Part shown: piece by piece, positions 33,099 through 45,014 of the stretch
Numbering within the stretch: the stretch's first letter is position 1
Layout of the letters: the number at the start of each line of letters is the position of its first letter
From: Pocillopora verrucosa
Taxonomy: Eukaryota > Cnidaria > Anthozoa > Scleractinia > Pocilloporidae
Assembly (NCBI RefSeq): GCF_036669915.1
Contig: NC_089318.1
Span: 22,900,725 to 22,964,724 of the forward strand
DNA: 64,000 bases
Direction: 5' to 3'
Notes under the pieces: model-generated
The model's input: only the letters and a program-made list of their open reading frames with translations
Database searches by the model: none
What the model was told of the DNA's origin: nothing
Program-made: the position numbers and the translations under genes

Positions 33099-36000
33099 AT
33101 GTTCAAGGCGGCTTGCATGGCGTCCAATTACACATCAGCAGAAAGATATGCTAAGGAACTTCCTGATATGTACCATGCCTCTGGTGACACATTCGGAAAT
33201 GGAAAAATGACTTTAATGATGGGAAAATTGTGTCAGAGCCGAAATGAATTTGAAAAGGCAATACAATATTATCAGGAGGCAGTTGATATGGCGAAGTGTA
33301 CTGCTGACAAAAAAACGGAGGCAGATTGTTACTTTGCAATAGGAAATTTATCTTATTCGCGTAGCGAATATCACAAAGCTAAGAACTATTTCGAAAAAGC
33401 GCTGGCGATCACGGTGTCATATGGTGACAGAATTAGAGAAGCTATCATTTACGGAAACCAAGGAACAGTCGCTCAGTCGCTAGGTGAATACGACAAAGCT
33501 GAGAAATATTACAAGAAAGCACTTGAAATCAGAAAAGAGATTGGCGACAGAGAAGGAGAAGCAGCTGACTACGGAAACTTAAGAGCATTGTTTCATTCAC
33601 TGTGTGAATACGAAAAGGCTAAAGAATACACCGAGAAAGCACTTGTAATCAGAAAGGAAATTGGCCACAGGGAGGGAGAGGCAGCTGACTACGGAAACTT
33701 AGGAGCATTGTTTCATTCACTGGGCGAATACGAAAAGGCTAAAGAATACATCGAGAAAGCACTTGCAATCAGAAAGGAAATTGGCGACAGGGAAGGAGAG
33801 GCAGCTGACTACGGAAACTTAGGAGCATTGTTTCATTCACTGGGCGAATACGAAAAGGCTAAAGAATACATCGAGAAAGCACTTGCAATCAGAAAGGAAA
33901 TTGGCGACAGGGAAGGAGAGGCAGCTGACTACGGAAACTTAGGAGCATTGTTTTACTCACTGGGTGAATACGCAAAGGCTAAAGAATACATCGAGAAAGC
34001 ACTTGCAGTCAGAAAGGAAATTGGCGACAGAGAAGGAGAAGCAGCTGCCTGCAGAAACTTAGCCTCATTGTTTCATTCATTCGGTCAATACGAAAAGGCT
34101 AAAGAATACACCGAGAATGCACTTCTCATCAGCAAAGAGATTGGCGACAGAAAGGGAGAAGCAACTGGTTACAGAAACTTGGGAACATTCTTTCATTCGC
34201 TACGTGAATACGAAGAGGCTAAAGAATACACCGAGCAAGCACTTGCCATCACGATGGAAATTGGCGACAGAGAGGGAGAAGCAGCTGACTACGGGAAATT
34301 AGGAACATTGTTTCGCTCACTGGGTGAATACCAAAAGGCTAAAGAATACATTGAGAAAGCACTTGCAATCAGAAAGGAAATTGGCGACAGAAAGGGAGAA
34401 GCAGCTGACTATGCACTTTTAGGGACATTGTTTTATTCACTGGGTGAATACAAAAAGGCTAAAGAATGCACCAAGAAAGCACTTGCAATCAGAAAGGAAA
34501 TTGGCGACAGAAAGGGAGAAGCAGCTGACTACGGAAACTTAGGATCATTGTTTCATTTATTGAATGAATACGAAGAGGCTAAAGAATACACCGAGAAAGC
34601 ACTTGCCATCAGCAAAGAGATTGGCGACAGAGAGGGAGAGGCAACTGGTTATGGAAAGTTGGGATCATTGTTTCATTCACTGCGTGAATACGAAAAGGCT
34701 AAAGAAAACACCGAGAAAGCTCTTGCAATCAGAAAGGGAATTGGCGACAGAGAGGGAGAGGCAACTGCCTACGGAAACTTAGGATCACTGTTTCATTCAT
34801 TTGATCAATATGAAAAGGCTAAAGAATACATCGAGAAAGCACTTGCAATCAGAAAGGAAATTGGTGACAGAGAGGGAGAAGCAACTGGTTATGGACAGTT
34901 GGGATCATTGTTTCATTCACAGTGTGAATACGAAAAGGCTAAAGAATACACCGAGAAAGAACTTCCAATAAGAAAGGAAATTGGCGACAGAGATGGAGAA
35001 GCAGCTGCCTACGGAAACTTAGGATCATTGTTTCGTTTATTAGATCAATACGAAAAGGCTAAAGAATACACCAAGAAAGCACTTGCAATTAGAAAGGAAA
35101 TCGGCGACAGAAAGGGAGAAGCAACTGTTTATAGAGAATTGGGATCATTGTTTTATTCACTGTGTGAGTACCAAAAGGCTAAAGAATATGCCGAGAAAGC
35201 ACTTGCCATCAGCAAAGAGATTGGCGACAGAGACGGAGAAGGAACTGACTATGAAAACCTGGGATCATTATTTCAGTCACTATGTGAATATGAAAAGGCT
35301 AAAGAATACACGGAGACAGCTCTTGCAATCAGAAAGGAAATTGGCGACAGAGAGGGAGAAGCAGCTGGTTATGGAAAGTTAGGATCATTGTTTCATTCAC
35401 TGTGTGAATACGAAAATGCTAAAGAATACACTGAGAAAGCACTTGCCATCAGCAAACAGATTGGCGACAGAGAGGGAGAAGCAACTGGCTATGTAAACTT
35501 GGGATTATTGTTTCAAGCACTATGTGAATACGAAAAGGCTAAAGAATACACGGAGACAGCTCTTGCAATCAGAAAGGAAATTGGCGACAGAGAGGGAGTA
35601 GCAACCGGTTATGGAAAGTTGGGATCATTGTTTCATTCACTGTGTGAATACGAAAAGGCTAAAGAATACACGGTGACAGCACTTACAATCAGAAAGGAAA
35701 TTGGCGACAGAAAAGGAGAAGCAACTGACTACGGAAACTTAGGAACATTATTTCATTCAATGGGTCAATACGAAAAGGCTAAATCGTACACCGAGAGAGC
35801 ACTCGCAATAAGAATGGAAATTGGCGACAGAAAGGGAGAAGCAGCTGACTACGGAAAGTTAGGAACATTGTTTCAGTCACTGGGCGAATGCGAAAAGGCT
35901 AAAGAATACACCGAGAAAGCACTTGCAATCAGAAAGGAAATTGGCGACAAAAAGGGAGAAGCAGCTGACTACGGAAACTTAGGATCATTGTTTGAGTCAC

Positions 36001-39000
36001 TGTGTGAATACCAAAAGGCTAAAGAATACACCGAGAAAGCTCTTGCAATTACAAAAGAAATTGGCGACAGAGAGGGAGAAGCAGCTGCCTACGGAAACTT
36101 AGGACCATTGTTTCACTCACTGGGTGAATACGAAAAGGCTAAAGAACACACGGAGAGAGCACTTGCAATCAGAATGAAAATTGGCGACAGCAAGGGAGAA
36201 GCAGCTGACTACGGAAACTTAGGAACATTATTTCATTCACTGGGTGAATACGAAAAGGCTAAAGAATACACCGAGAAAGCACTTGCAATCAAAATGAAAA
36301 TTGGCGACAGAAAGGGAGAAGCAGCTGCCTACGGAAACCTAGGATCATTGTTTCATTCATTGGGTCAATACGATAAGGCTGAAGAATTTACTGAGAAATC
36401 AGTTGCAATCACAAAGGAAATTGGCGACGGAAAGGGAGAAGTAACTGGTTATATAAGGTTAGGATTATTTTTTCATTCACTGTTTAAATATGAAAAGGCT
36501 GAAGAATACACAGAGAAAGCACTTGCCATCAGCAAACAGATTGGCGACGGAGCGGGAGAAGCAACTGCCTACGGAAACTTGGGATCATTGTTTCAGGCAC
36601 TATGTGAATACGAAAAGGCTAAAGAATACACGGAGAAAGCTCTTGCAATCACAAAGAAAATTGGCGACAGAGACGGAGAAGCAGCTAACTACGGAAAATT
36701 AGGAACATTGTTTCATTCACTGGGTGAATACGAAAAGGCTAAAGAATACACGAAGAAAGCACTTTCGATCAGAAAGGAAATTGGCGACAGAAAGGGAGAA
36801 GCAGCTGACTACGGAAACTTAGGAACATTGTTTCATTCACTGGGTAAATACAAAAAAGCTAAAGAATACACCGAGAAAGCACTTACAATCAGAAAGGAAA
36901 TTGGCGACAGAAAGGGAGAAGCAACTGGTTACGGAAACTTAGGATCATTGTCTCACTCATTGGGTGAATACGAAAAGGCTAAAGAATACACCGAGAAAGC
37001 ACTTGCCATCAGCAAACAGATTGGCGACTGGGAGGGAGAAGCAACTGGTTTCAGAAGATTGGGATCATTGTTTCATTCACTGTGTGAATACGAAAAGGCT
37101 AAAGAATACACGGAGAAAGCTCTTGCACTCAATAAGAAAATTGGCGACAGAAAGGAAGAAGCAGCTGACTACGGAAACTTAGCATCATTGTTTCAGTCAC
37201 TGGGTGAATACGAAAAGGCTAAAGAATACACCGAGAAAGCTCTTGCAATCAGAAAGGAAATTGGCGACAGAAAGGGAAAAGCAGCTGACTACGGAAACTT
37301 AGGAACATTGTTTCATTCACTGGGAAAATACAAAAAAGCTAGAGAATTCACCGAGAAAGCACTTACAATCAGAAAGGAAATTGGCGACAGAAAGGGAGAA
37401 GCAACTGGTTACGGAAACTTAGGATCATTGTCTCACTCATTGGGTGAATACGAAAAGGCTAAGGAATACACCGAGAAAGCACTTGCAATCAGAAAGGAAA
37501 TTGGCGACAGAAAGGGAGAAGCAGCTGACTACGGAAACTTAGGAACATTGTTTCATTCACTGGGTAAATACAAAAAAGCTAAAGAATACACCGAGAAAGC
37601 ACTTACAATCCGAAAGGAAATTGGCGACAGAAAGGGAGAAGCAACTGGTTATGGAAACTTAGGATCATTGTCTCACTCATTGGGTGAATACGAAAAGGCT
37701 AAAGAATACACCGAGAAAGCACTTGCAATCAGAAAGAAAATTGGCGACAGAAAGGGAGAAGCAACTGGTTTCAGAAGCTTGGGATCATTGTTTCATTCAC
37801 TGTGCGAATATGAAAAGGCTAAAGAATACATGGAGAAAGCTCTTGCACTTAATAAGAAAATTGGCGACAGAAAGGAAGAAGCAGCTGACTACGGAAACTT
37901 AGCATCGTTGTTTCAGTCACTGGGTGAATACCAAAAGGCTAAAGAATACACCGAGAAAGCTCTTGCAATCAGAAAGGAGATTGGCGACAGGGAGGGAGTA
38001 GCAGCTGATTATGAAAACTTAGGAACATTGTTTCATTCACTGGGTGAATACGAAAGGGCTAAAGAATACACCGAGGAAGCACTTACAATCAGAATGGAAA
38101 TTGGTGACAGAAAGGGAGAAGCAGCTGACTACGGAAACTTAGCATCACTGTTTCAGTCACTGAGTGAATACGAAAAGGCTAAAGAATACACCGAGAAAGC
38201 ACTTGCAATCAGAAAGAAAATTGGCGACAGAGAGGGAGAAGCAGCTGATTATGAAAACTTAGGAACATTGTGTCATTCACTGTGTGAATACGAAAAGGCT
38301 AAAGAATACACCGAGAAAGCAATTGCAATCAGAATGGAAATTGGTGACAGAAAGGGAGAAGCAGCTGACTATGGAAACTTAGGGACATTGTTTCACTCAC
38401 TGGGTAAATACGAAAAGGCTAAAGAATACACTGAGAAAGCACTTGGGATCAGAAAGGAAATTGGTGACAGAGAGGGAGAAGCAGCTGACTACGAAAACTT
38501 AGGATCATTGTTTCATACATTGGGTCAATACAAAAAGGCTAAAGAATACACTGAGAAAGCTCTTTCAATCAGAAAGAAAATTGGCGACAGAAAGGGAGAA
38601 GCAGCTGATTATGGAACCTTAGGAAAAGTTTTTCATTCCCTGGGTGAATATCAAAAGGCTAAAGAATACACCGAGAAAGCACTTGCACTTAGAAAGGAAA
38701 TTGGTGACAAAAAGGGAGAAGCAGGTGCCTACGGAAACTTAGGATCACTGTTCCACTCACTGGGTGAATACGAAAAGGCTAAAGAATACACTGAGAGAGC
38801 ACTTGCAGTCAGAAAGGAAATTGGCGACAGAGAAGGAGAAGGAGCTGCCTACGGAAACTTAGGATCATTGTTTCATACATTGGGTCAATACGAAAAGGCT
38901 AAAGAATACACTGAGAAAGCTCTTTCAATCAGAAAGAAAATTGGCGACAGAAAGGGAGAAGCAGCTGATTATGGAACTTTAGGAAAAGTTTTTCATTCCC

Positions 39001-42000
39001 TGGGTGAATATGAAAAGGCTAAAGAATACACCGAGAAAGCACTTGCACTTAGAAAGGAAATTGGTGACAAAAAGGGAGAAGCAGGTGCCTACGGAAACTT
39101 AGGATCACTGTTTCACTCACTGGGTGAATACGAAACGGCTAAAGAATACACCGAAAAAGCACTTGCAATCAGAAAGGAAATTGGCGACAGAGAGGGAGAA
39201 GCAGCTGGTTATGGAAAGTTAGGATCATTCTTTTATTCACTGCGTGAATACGAAAAGGCTAAAGAATACACCGAGAAAGCACTTGCCATCAGCAAAGAAA
39301 ATGGCGACAGAGACGGAGAAGCAACTGGCTATGGAAACTTGGGATCATTGTTTCAGGCACTATGTGAATACAAAAAGGCTAAAGAATACACCGAGAAAGC
39401 ACTTGCAATTAAAATGGAAATTGGCGACAGAGAGGGAGAAGCAGCTGAATACGAAAACTTGGGAACATTGTTTCACTCACTGGGGGAATACAAAAAGGCT
39501 AAAGAATACACCGAGAAAGCACTTGCAATCAGAAAGGAAATTGGCGACAGAAAGGGAGAAGCAACTGTCTACGGAAACTTAGGATCATTGTTTCATTCCC
39601 TTGGTCAACACGAAAATGCTAAAGAATACACCGAGAAAGCACTTGCAATCAGAAAAGAAATTGGCGACAGAAAGGGAGAAGCAGCTGACTATGGAAACTT
39701 AGGGACATTGTTTCACTCACTAGTTGAACACAAAAAGAGTAAAGAATACACTGAGAAAGCACTTGCAATCAGAATGGAAATTGGCGACAGAAAGGGAGAG
39801 GCAGATGACTACGGAAGGTTAGGGACGTTGTTTTCCTCACTGGCTGAATACGAAAAGGCTAAAGAATACACCGCGAAAGCACTTGCAATCAGAAAGGAAA
39901 TTGGCGACAGAAAGGGAGAAGCAGATGACTACAGAAATTTAGGATCACTGCATCACTCACTGGGTGAATACGGAAAGGCGAAAGAATACACCGAGAAAGC
40001 ACTGGCAATTAGAAAGGAAATCGGCGACAGAAAAGGAGAAGCAGCTGACTACAGACACTTAGGATCACTGTCTCACTCACTGGATGAATACAAAAAGGCT
40101 AAAGAATGCACCAAGAAAGCACTTGCAATCAGAAAGGAAATTGGCGACAGAGAGGGAGAAGCAGATGACTACAGAAATTTAGGATCACTGCATCACTCAC
40201 TGGGTGAATACGGAAAGGCGAAAGAATACACCGAGAAAGCACTAGCAATCAGAAAGGAAATTGGCGACAGAAAGGGAGAAGCAGCTGCCTACGGAAATTT
40301 AGGGTCATTGTTTTCCTCACTGGGTGAATACGAAAAGGCTAAAGAATGCACCAAGAAAGCACTTGCAATCAGAAAGGAAATTGGCGACAGAAAGGGAGAA
40401 GCTACTGAATATGGAAACTTAGGATCATTGGTTCTTAAATTGGGTGAATACAAAAAGGCTAAAAAATACACCGAGAAGGCACTTGCCATCAGCAAAGAGA
40501 TTGGCGACAGACACGGAGAAGGAACTGGGTACGGAAACTTGGGATTATTGTTTCAGGCACTGTGTGAATACGAAAAGGCAAGAGAATACACGGAGAAGGC
40601 TCTTGCAATCAGAAAGAAAATTGGCGACAGAAAGGGAGAAGCAGATGATTATGGAAACTTAGGAACATTGTTTCATTCACTGGGTGAATACATTAAGGCT
40701 AAAGAATACACCGAGAAAGCACTTGCAATCAGAAAGGAAATTGGCGACAGAAAGGGAGAAGCAGATGATTATGGAAACTTAGGAACATTGTTTCATTCAC
40801 TGGGTGAATACATAAAGGCTAAAGAATACACCGAGAAAGCACTTGCAATCAGAAAGGAAATTGGCGACAGAAAGGGAGAAGCAGATGACTACGGAAAGTT
40901 AGAATCACTATATCACTCACTGGGTGAATACGAAAAGGCTGAAGAATACACCGAGAAAGCACTTGCAATCAGAAAGGAAATTGGCGACAGAAAGGGAGAA
41001 GCAGCTGCCTACGGAAACTTAGGATCATTGTTTCATACATTGGGTCAATACGAAAAGGCTAAAGAATACACCGAGAAAGCAGTTGCCATCACAAAGGAAA
41101 TTGGTGACAGAAAGGGTGAAGGAACTGGCTACGCAAACTTAGGATTATCGTTTCATTCACTGTTTGAATACAAAGAGGCTAAAAAATACACCGAGAAAGC
41201 GCTTGCAATCAGAAAAGAAATTGGCGACAGAAAGGGAGAAGCAGGTGCGTACGGAAACTTAGGATTATTGTTTCAGTCACTGGGTGAATTCGAAAAGGCT
41301 GAAGAATACATTGAGAAAGCACTTCTAATCAGAAAGGAAATTGGTGACAGAAAGGGAGAGGCAGATGACTACGGAAATTTAGGATCATTGTTTTCCTCAT
41401 TGGGTGAATACGAAAAGGCTAAAGAATACACCGAGAAAGCACTTGCAATCAGAAAGGAAATTGGCGACAGAAAGGGAAAAGCAGCTGACTACGGAAACTT
41501 AGGATCATCGTTTTATTCACTGGGTGAATTTGAAAAGGCTAAAGAATACACTGAGAAAGCACTTCTAATCAGAAAGGAAATTGGTGATAAAAAGGGAGAA
41601 GCAGCTGACTACAGAAAGTTAGGGTCATTGTTCCAGTTACTGGGTGAATACGAAAAGGCTAAAGAGTACACCGAGAAAGCACTTGCAATCAGAAAGGAAA
41701 TTGGCGACAGAAAGGGAGAAGCAAGTGACTACGGAAACTTAAGAACATTGTTTCATTCCCTGGGTGAATACGAAAAGGCTAAAGAATACGCTGAGAAAGC
41801 ACTTGCAATCAGAAAGGAAATTGGCGACAGAAAGGGAGAAGCAGCTGCTTACGGAAACTTAGGGACATTGTTTCACTCACTAAATAAATACGAAAGGGCT
41901 AAAGAATACATGGAGAAGGCTCTTGCAATCAGAAAGGAAATTGGCGACAGAGAGGGAGAAGCAGCTGACTACGGAAATCTTGCAGCATTGTTTCGCTCAC

Positions 42001-43700
42001 TGGATAAAAACGAAAAGGTTAAAGAATACACCGAGAAAGCACTTGCAATCAGAAAGGAAATTGGCGACAGAAAGGGAGAAGCAGCTGAGCACGTGAACTT
42101 AGGAATATCGTTTAATTCACTGCGTGAACTTGATAAAGCTGAAAAACATTTTAGCGAGGCTATCTCAATTTCCAAAGTCATTGGACAAGATTTGATTGAG
42201 TCTTTAGGTCTTAGCGGTCTAATGGCTGTGAAGTTGGCTCAGTCTAATTTCAAAGAAGCGTCTTCAAATTTTTTTCAATCTATTAGGAAATTAGAAAAAT
42301 TGCGAAACTTCGCAAAAGACAGTGATTACTTGAAAATATCCATGATGGAGAAGCATGGTACCTTTCATTATGAGTTTCTCAGTAAATTGCTTTCTGCTAC
42401 CGAGAGTCCTGAACTTTCTCTTTACTTTGAAGAACTCAGACGGGCAAGAGCTCTAGCGGAATTGATGACGGCTCAATATTCTGCTAAACAGACCCAGTTT
42501 TCAGGTGATCCACAATCATTGTTTAGCATCCATGATATCATTAAAAGAGAAGCAAATTGTACTTTTGTTTACCTTTCGGTTGATGATAGAGATGTGCGGA
42601 TTTGGATTCTCAAAACAAGCGGACAGATTCTTTTCCGGCGTGAAAAGGGAATGGATTCAGACAGTTTTGGAAATGCCGGGTCAGTCCCCAACCCGAAAGT
42701 GCTTTTTTCAGAGAGTTTCCGCCACTTTGCCATCCTACCCACAAAGAATTACGAAGATCGCTCTTTAAATGACGAACCTGATCTAAAGTTATCTGGCGAT
42801 GTTTGGCGATCGCCTCTATCCCACGATGAAACTGAGGATACGAAAACACGTCTGCGTTTGTTCTACAAGCTAATTATCGCTCCTGTGGCCGATTTATTGA
42901 AAGAACCTGAAATTATCATTGTCCCTGACAGCTGTATGTACCAAGTGCCATTTGCAGCCTTACTTGACGAAGGAGGAAGATATTTGTCTGACAAATTCAG
43001 GATCCGCATCGTTCCTTCTTTGACGGTCCTTAAAGTCATTCAGGATAGTCCTTCAAACTATCACAGTAACACTGGGGCACTGATAGTGGGTGAGCCTGAA
43101 GTGAGAGAAGTGATTTACAAGGGAAAGCAAATGATCCTTGATCCATTACCAGGTGCAAGAAAAGAAGCTGAAATGATTGGAAAAATGCTTGGCGTCCTCC
43201 CACTGTTAGGGAAAGATGCAACAAAGGAGGCAGTTCTTGAACAGATGAAGTCAGTTGCGTTGATACATTTTGCTGCTCACGGAAATCATGATAGAGGAGA
43301 AATAGCACTTTCCCCTGTCAGTACCACTAACAGTACTCCACAAGAAGAAGAATACCTTTTGACGATGGCTGATGTATCAAAAGTTCAACTTCGAGCTAAA
43401 CTGGTAGTTCTAAGCTGTTGTCATAGTGGGCGCGGAGACATTAAAGTCGAAGGAGTAATTGGAATCGCTCGAGCGTTCTTAGGATCCGGTGCTCGGTCGG
43501 TGTTAGTTGCGCGGTGGGCCTTGGACGACGAATCAACGGAGCAGTTCATGAAATGTTTTTACGAACACTTGTTCCGTGGTGAGAGTGCCAGTGAATCTCT
43601 TCACGAGGTCAGAAAGTGGATGAGAGGTAACCCCAAGTATTCTGATGTGATGAAATGGGCTCCGTTCATGCTGATTGGAGATAATGTAACATTGAGGTAA
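33099..43700 (+). CDS. Giant TPR-CHAT protein B (3,533 codons, ~75 TPRs)
   Basis: Repeat-sensor plus protease-like domain of the TTC28-like TPR-CHAT family. The first usable ATG is 33099; the paralog's N-terminal ~60 residues are lost. Residues ~40-3040 are about 75 units of exactly 40 residues (LGN-type TPR; consensus [20 protein letters not shown]). The 72 units beginning at 33570 keep the 120-bp period without a single indel. Then come a linker ([12 protein letters not shown], ~3,110) and a full CHAT domain, with [13 protein letters not shown], the [19 protein letters not shown] segment missing in A, His3394 in HFAAHG, and Cys3441 in LSCCHSG. The His-Cys dyad implies peptidase potential. 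The frame ends TAA at 43698, overlapping a strong GAG|GTAAGT donor, so a spliced C-terminus is likely. Size near 400 kDa if translated. Confidence 0.9.
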   Translation: MFKAACMASNYTSAERYAKELPDMYHASGDTFGNGKMTLMMGKLCQSRNEFEKAIQYYQEAVDMAKCTADKKTEADCYFAIGNLSYSRSEYHKAKNYFEKALAITVSYGDRIREAIIYGNQGTVAQSLGEYDKAEKYYKKALEIRKEIGDREGEAADYGNLRALFHSLCEYEKAKEYTEKALVIRKEIGHREGEAADYGNLGALFHSLGEYEKAKEYIEKALAIRKEIGDREGEAADYGNLGALFHSLGEYEKAKEYIEKALAIRKEIGDREGEAADYGNLGALFYSLGEYAKAKEYIEKALAVRKEIGDREGEAAACRNLASLFHSFGQYEKAKEYTENALLISKEIGDRKGEATGYRNLGTFFHSLREYEEAKEYTEQALAITMEIGDREGEAADYGKLGTLFRSLGEYQKAKEYIEKALAIRKEIGDRKGEAADYALLGTLFYSLGEYKKAKECTKKALAIRKEIGDRKGEAADYGNLGSLFHLLNEYEEAKEYTEKALAISKEIGDREGEATGYGKLGSLFHSLREYEKAKENTEKALAIRKGIGDREGEATAYGNLGSLFHSFDQYEKAKEYIEKALAIRKEIGDREGEATGYGQLGSLFHSQCEYEKAKEYTEKELPIRKEIGDRDGEAAAYGNLGSLFRLLDQYEKAKEYTKKALAIRKEIGDRKGEATVYRELGSLFYSLCEYQKAKEYAEKALAISKEIGDRDGEGTDYENLGSLFQSLCEYEKAKEYTETALAIRKEIGDREGEAAGYGKLGSLFHSLCEYENAKEYTEKALAISKQIGDREGEATGYVNLGLLFQALCEYEKAKEYTETALAIRKEIGDREGVATGYGKLGSLFHSLCEYEKAKEYTVTALTIRKEIGDRKGEATDYGNLGTLFHSMGQYEKAKSYTERALAIRMEIGDRKGEAADYGKLGTLFQSLGECEKAKEYTEKALAIRKEIGDKKGEAADYGNLGSLFESLCEYQKAKEYTEKALAITKEIGDREGEAAAYGNLGPLFHSLGEYEKAKEHTERALAIRMKIGDSKGEAADYGNLGTLFHSLGEYEKAKEYTEKALAIKMKIGDRKGEAAAYGNLGSLFHSLGQYDKAEEFTEKSVAITKEIGDGKGEVTGYIRLGLFFHSLFKYEKAEEYTEKALAISKQIGDGAGEATAYGNLGSLFQALCEYEKAKEYTEKALAITKKIGDRDGEAANYGKLGTLFHSLGEYEKAKEYTKKALSIRKEIGDRKGEAADYGNLGTLFHSLGKYKKAKEYTEKALTIRKEIGDRKGEATGYGNLGSLSHSLGEYEKAKEYTEKALAISKQIGDWEGEATGFRRLGSLFHSLCEYEKAKEYTEKALALNKKIGDRKEEAADYGNLASLFQSLGEYEKAKEYTEKALAIRKEIGDRKGKAADYGNLGTLFHSLGKYKKAREFTEKALTIRKEIGDRKGEATGYGNLGSLSHSLGEYEKAKEYTEKALAIRKEIGDRKGEAADYGNLGTLFHSLGKYKKAKEYTEKALTIRKEIGDRKGEATGYGNLGSLSHSLGEYEKAKEYTEKALAIRKKIGDRKGEATGFRSLGSLFHSLCEYEKAKEYMEKALALNKKIGDRKEEAADYGNLASLFQSLGEYQKAKEYTEKALAIRKEIGDREGVAADYENLGTLFHSLGEYERAKEYTEEALTIRMEIGDRKGEAADYGNLASLFQSLSEYEKAKEYTEKALAIRKKIGDREGEAADYENLGTLCHSLCEYEKAKEYTEKAIAIRMEIGDRKGEAADYGNLGTLFHSLGKYEKAKEYTEKALGIRKEIGDREGEAADYENLGSLFHTLGQYKKAKEYTEKALSIRKKIGDRKGEAADYGTLGKVFHSLGEYQKAKEYTEKALALRKEIGDKKGEAGAYGNLGSLFHSLGEYEKAKEYTERALAVRKEIGDREGEGAAYGNLGSLFHTLGQYEKAKEYTEKALSIRKKIGDRKGEAADYGTLGKVFHSLGEYEKAKEYTEKALALRKEIGDKKGEAGAYGNLGSLFHSLGEYETAKEYTEKALAIRKEIGDREGEAAGYGKLGSFFYSLREYEKAKEYTEKALAISKENGDRDGEATGYGNLGSLFQALCEYKKAKEYTEKALAIKMEIGDREGEAAEYENLGTLFHSLGEYKKAKEYTEKALAIRKEIGDRKGEATVYGNLGSLFHSLGQHENAKEYTEKALAIRKEIGDRKGEAADYGNLGTLFHSLVEHKKSKEYTEKALAIRMEIGDRKGEADDYGRLGTLFSSLAEYEKAKEYTAKALAIRKEIGDRKGEADDYRNLGSLHHSLGEYGKAKEYTEKALAIRKEIGDRKGEAADYRHLGSLSHSLDEYKKAKECTKKALAIRKEIGDREGEADDYRNLGSLHHSLGEYGKAKEYTEKALAIRKEIGDRKGEAAAYGNLGSLFSSLGEYEKAKECTKKALAIRKEIGDRKGEATEYGNLGSLVLKLGEYKKAKKYTEKALAISKEIGDRHGEGTGYGNLGLLFQALCEYEKAREYTEKALAIRKKIGDRKGEADDYGNLGTLFHSLGEYIKAKEYTEKALAIRKEIGDRKGEADDYGNLGTLFHSLGEYIKAKEYTEKALAIRKEIGDRKGEADDYGKLESLYHSLGEYEKAEEYTEKALAIRKEIGDRKGEAAAYGNLGSLFHTLGQYEKAKEYTEKAVAITKEIGDRKGEGTGYANLGLSFHSLFEYKEAKKYTEKALAIRKEIGDRKGEAGAYGNLGLLFQSLGEFEKAEEYIEKALLIRKEIGDRKGEADDYGNLGSLFSSLGEYEKAKEYTEKALAIRKEIGDRKGKAADYGNLGSSFYSLGEFEKAKEYTEKALLIRKEIGDKKGEAADYRKLGSLFQLLGEYEKAKEYTEKALAIRKEIGDRKGEASDYGNLRTLFHSLGEYEKAKEYAEKALAIRKEIGDRKGEAAAYGNLGTLFHSLNKYERAKEYMEKALAIRKEIGDREGEAADYGNLAALFRSLDKNEKVKEYTEKALAIRKEIGDRKGEAAEHVNLGISFNSLRELDKAEKHFSEAISISKVIGQDLIESLGLSGLMAVKLAQSNFKEASSNFFQSIRKLEKLRNFAKDSDYLKISMMEKHGTFHYEFLSKLLSATESPELSLYFEELRRARALAELMTAQYSAKQTQFSGDPQSLFSIHDIIKREANCTFVYLSVDDRDVRIWILKTSGQILFRREKGMDSDSFGNAGSVPNPKVLFSESFRHFAILPTKNYEDRSLNDEPDLKLSGDVWRSPLSHDETEDTKTRLRLFYKLIIAPVADLLKEPEIIIVPDSCMYQVPFAALLDEGGRYLSDKFRIRIVPSLTVLKVIQDSPSNYHSNTGALIVGEPEVREVIYKGKQMILDPLPGARKEAEMIGKMLGVLPLLGKDATKEAVLEQMKSVALIHFAAHGNHDRGEIALSPVSTTNSTPQEEEYLLTMADVSKVQLRAKLVVLSCCHSGRGDIKVEGVIGIARAFLGSGARSVLVARWALDDESTEQFMKCFYEHLFRGESASESLHEVRKWMRGNPKYSDVMKWAPFMLIGDNVTLR
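33211..42190 (+). repeat. 120-bp coding tandem array, 75 units, with higher-order repeats
   Basis: Each 120-bp unit encodes one TPR. Blocks larger than one unit recur: 720-bp offset (about 36,840-37,200 against 37,560-37,920), 360-bp offset (38,520-38,760 against 38,880-39,120), 240-bp offset (39,900 against 40,140) and adjacent near-identical units (40,620 and 40,740). This is the pattern expected from repeated unequal exchange or conversion. Confidence 0.9.
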
Positions 43701-44378
43701 GTTTTAAGGAAAAGGGGAAAGATTTGTATTGAAAAAACTGCAAAGGAGATCACACTCAGAATGGGAATCTACTGAGGCCTAAATCTACTGTTTATGACAT
43801 GTTAGAAGGAACCCAGATTTAAATATAAAATCACCCATTTTGTAGCAGGTCAGGGAGACACTCGGGTTTTGGATGCGCCTGTTCATTGATATCATCTTAG
43901 AGTGTACAGGGAGATATTGTAGCCCATTGTCTCAAATATTACGATTTGGACATGAAAGTCGCCTTAAAGATTCACACGCCCCCCCCCCCTCCCCCCTCAT
44001 TTATTTCATGTTATGGAGTAAAGAAAGTATATAAGCTGGTTACGGTAAAGGAAGGATTCGTGTTGCATCTCATATAGTTCCCAGATGTATTTTTACTATT
44101 GTTAGAAAGAGGAAGAGACAAATGGAAGAGTATCTTAAATGACGGAAGGAAATAAGTTACTGATGGACGTAGAGGGTCTTAATTCCAAAGCGAGCTGCCA
44201 CGAGTAAATTCTATTTAATTCTGCGTCAAATTTCTTTGCCAAAGGCCTCTCAGTATCTGAAGTTCACAGCGACTAAACCTGTTATAACCGCAGAAATTCT
44301 TGGAAGAAATATATTGAATTGACCCAACAATAACTTTACCGACGAATCAATTCACGATTTTACAACTCCTTTGCTAAT
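43698..44378. other. Probable last intron of TPR-CHAT gene B, left part
   Basis: Begins with GTAAGT at 43697. Contains C-rich tracts near 43,979-43,998. Aligns with unit A 12,134-12,840. No other feature seen. Confidence 0.45.
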
Positions 44379-44500
44379 GGTGAAGAATATATGAAAGTCA
44401 TATATTTGAACTGCGGATAAAGACGTTAATGAAAGTGATCCTCGCAGTAATGTGCACTACTTAGGCAGTAGTGAAAATAAGGCCTGAAAAAAAAAATTCA

Positions 44501-44572
44501 GGCCTGTACGGGATTTGAACCCATGACCTCTGCGATACCGGTGCAGCGCTCTACCAATTGAGCTAACAAGCC
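44501..44572 (-). tRNA. tRNA-like sequence, copy 1 (probably repeat-borne)
   Basis: 72 nt fold as a tRNA: acceptor GGCTTGT/ACAGGCC, D-arm GCTC/GAGC, T-loop GGTTCAAATCC. The anticodon loop CCGGTAT would present GGT (Thr), but position 33 is C instead of the near-universal U, and the anticodon stem has an A-C mismatch. It sits in a mobile repeat, so it is more likely a tRNA-derived promoter module than a working tRNA. Confidence 0.4.
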
Positions 44573-44750
44573 AACTGGGAGCTGGTCATGAAGTTGGTTC
44601 TAAATAAACCCGTGAAGTGATGAATAAATGGTAAAGAATATATGAAAGTCATATATTTGAACTGCGGATAAAGACGTTAATGAAAGTGATCCTCGCAGTA
44701 ATGTGCACAACTTAGGCAGTAGTGAAAATAAGGCCTGAAAAAAAAATTCA

Positions 44751-44822
44751 GGCCTGTACGGGATTTGAACCCATGACCTCTGCGATACCGGTGCAGCGCT
44801 CTACCAATTGAGCTAACAAGCC
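44751..44822 (-). tRNA. tRNA-like sequence, copy 2 (probably repeat-borne)
   Basis: Identical to the copy 250 bp upstream, with the same atypical C33 and A-C mismatch. Part of the same dimeric element. Confidence 0.4.
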
Positions 44823-44980
44823 AACTGGGAGCTGATCATGAAGTTGGTTCTAAATAAACCCATGAAGTGATGAATTTTTTTTTTCAGGCCTTATTTTCAC
44901 TACTGCCTAAGTAGTGCACATTACTGCGAGGATCACTTTCATTAACGTCCTTTGCTAATATTGTTAATCTTATCTTACAG

Positions 44981-45014
44981 GAAAGAAGACATAATCTGCA
45001 AGGTTCAAAACTGA
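44981..45014 (+). CDS. Possible terminal exon of TPR-CHAT gene B
   Basis: The acceptor CTTATCTTACAG (ending 44980) joined to the donor after 43696 continues the frame for ten residues (KEDIICKVQN) to TGA at 45012-45014. The donor GAG|GTAAGT is near consensus and the acceptor has a good pyrimidine tract. The unit A peptide differs by one residue (L for I). Confidence 0.5.

Larger units (their letters stand above)
44379..44950. mobile_element. tRNA-like dimer element with inverted ends
   Basis: A 572-bp insertion absent from unit A, flanked by the 9-bp duplication TTTGCTAAT (44370-44378 and 44951-44959). It consists of two direct copies of a ~250-bp monomer, each with a tRNA-like segment and an AGGCCTG-A-run, followed by an inverted copy of the monomer start (about 44,880-44,950 inverts 44,420-44,490). 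It looks like a tRNA-derived SINE-type repeat that rearranged. It lies in the probable last intron of TPR-CHAT gene B. Confidence 0.65.

Noticed and set aside
33211-42190. CRISPR-like periodic repeats
   Set aside because: The period is a contiguous coding 120-bp unit with no unique spacers, in eukaryotic DNA.
44501-44572. Functional tRNA-Thr(GGT)
   Set aside because: C33, a mismatch in the anticodon stem, an anticodon rarely used in animals, and location in a mobile repeat; kept only as tRNA-like.
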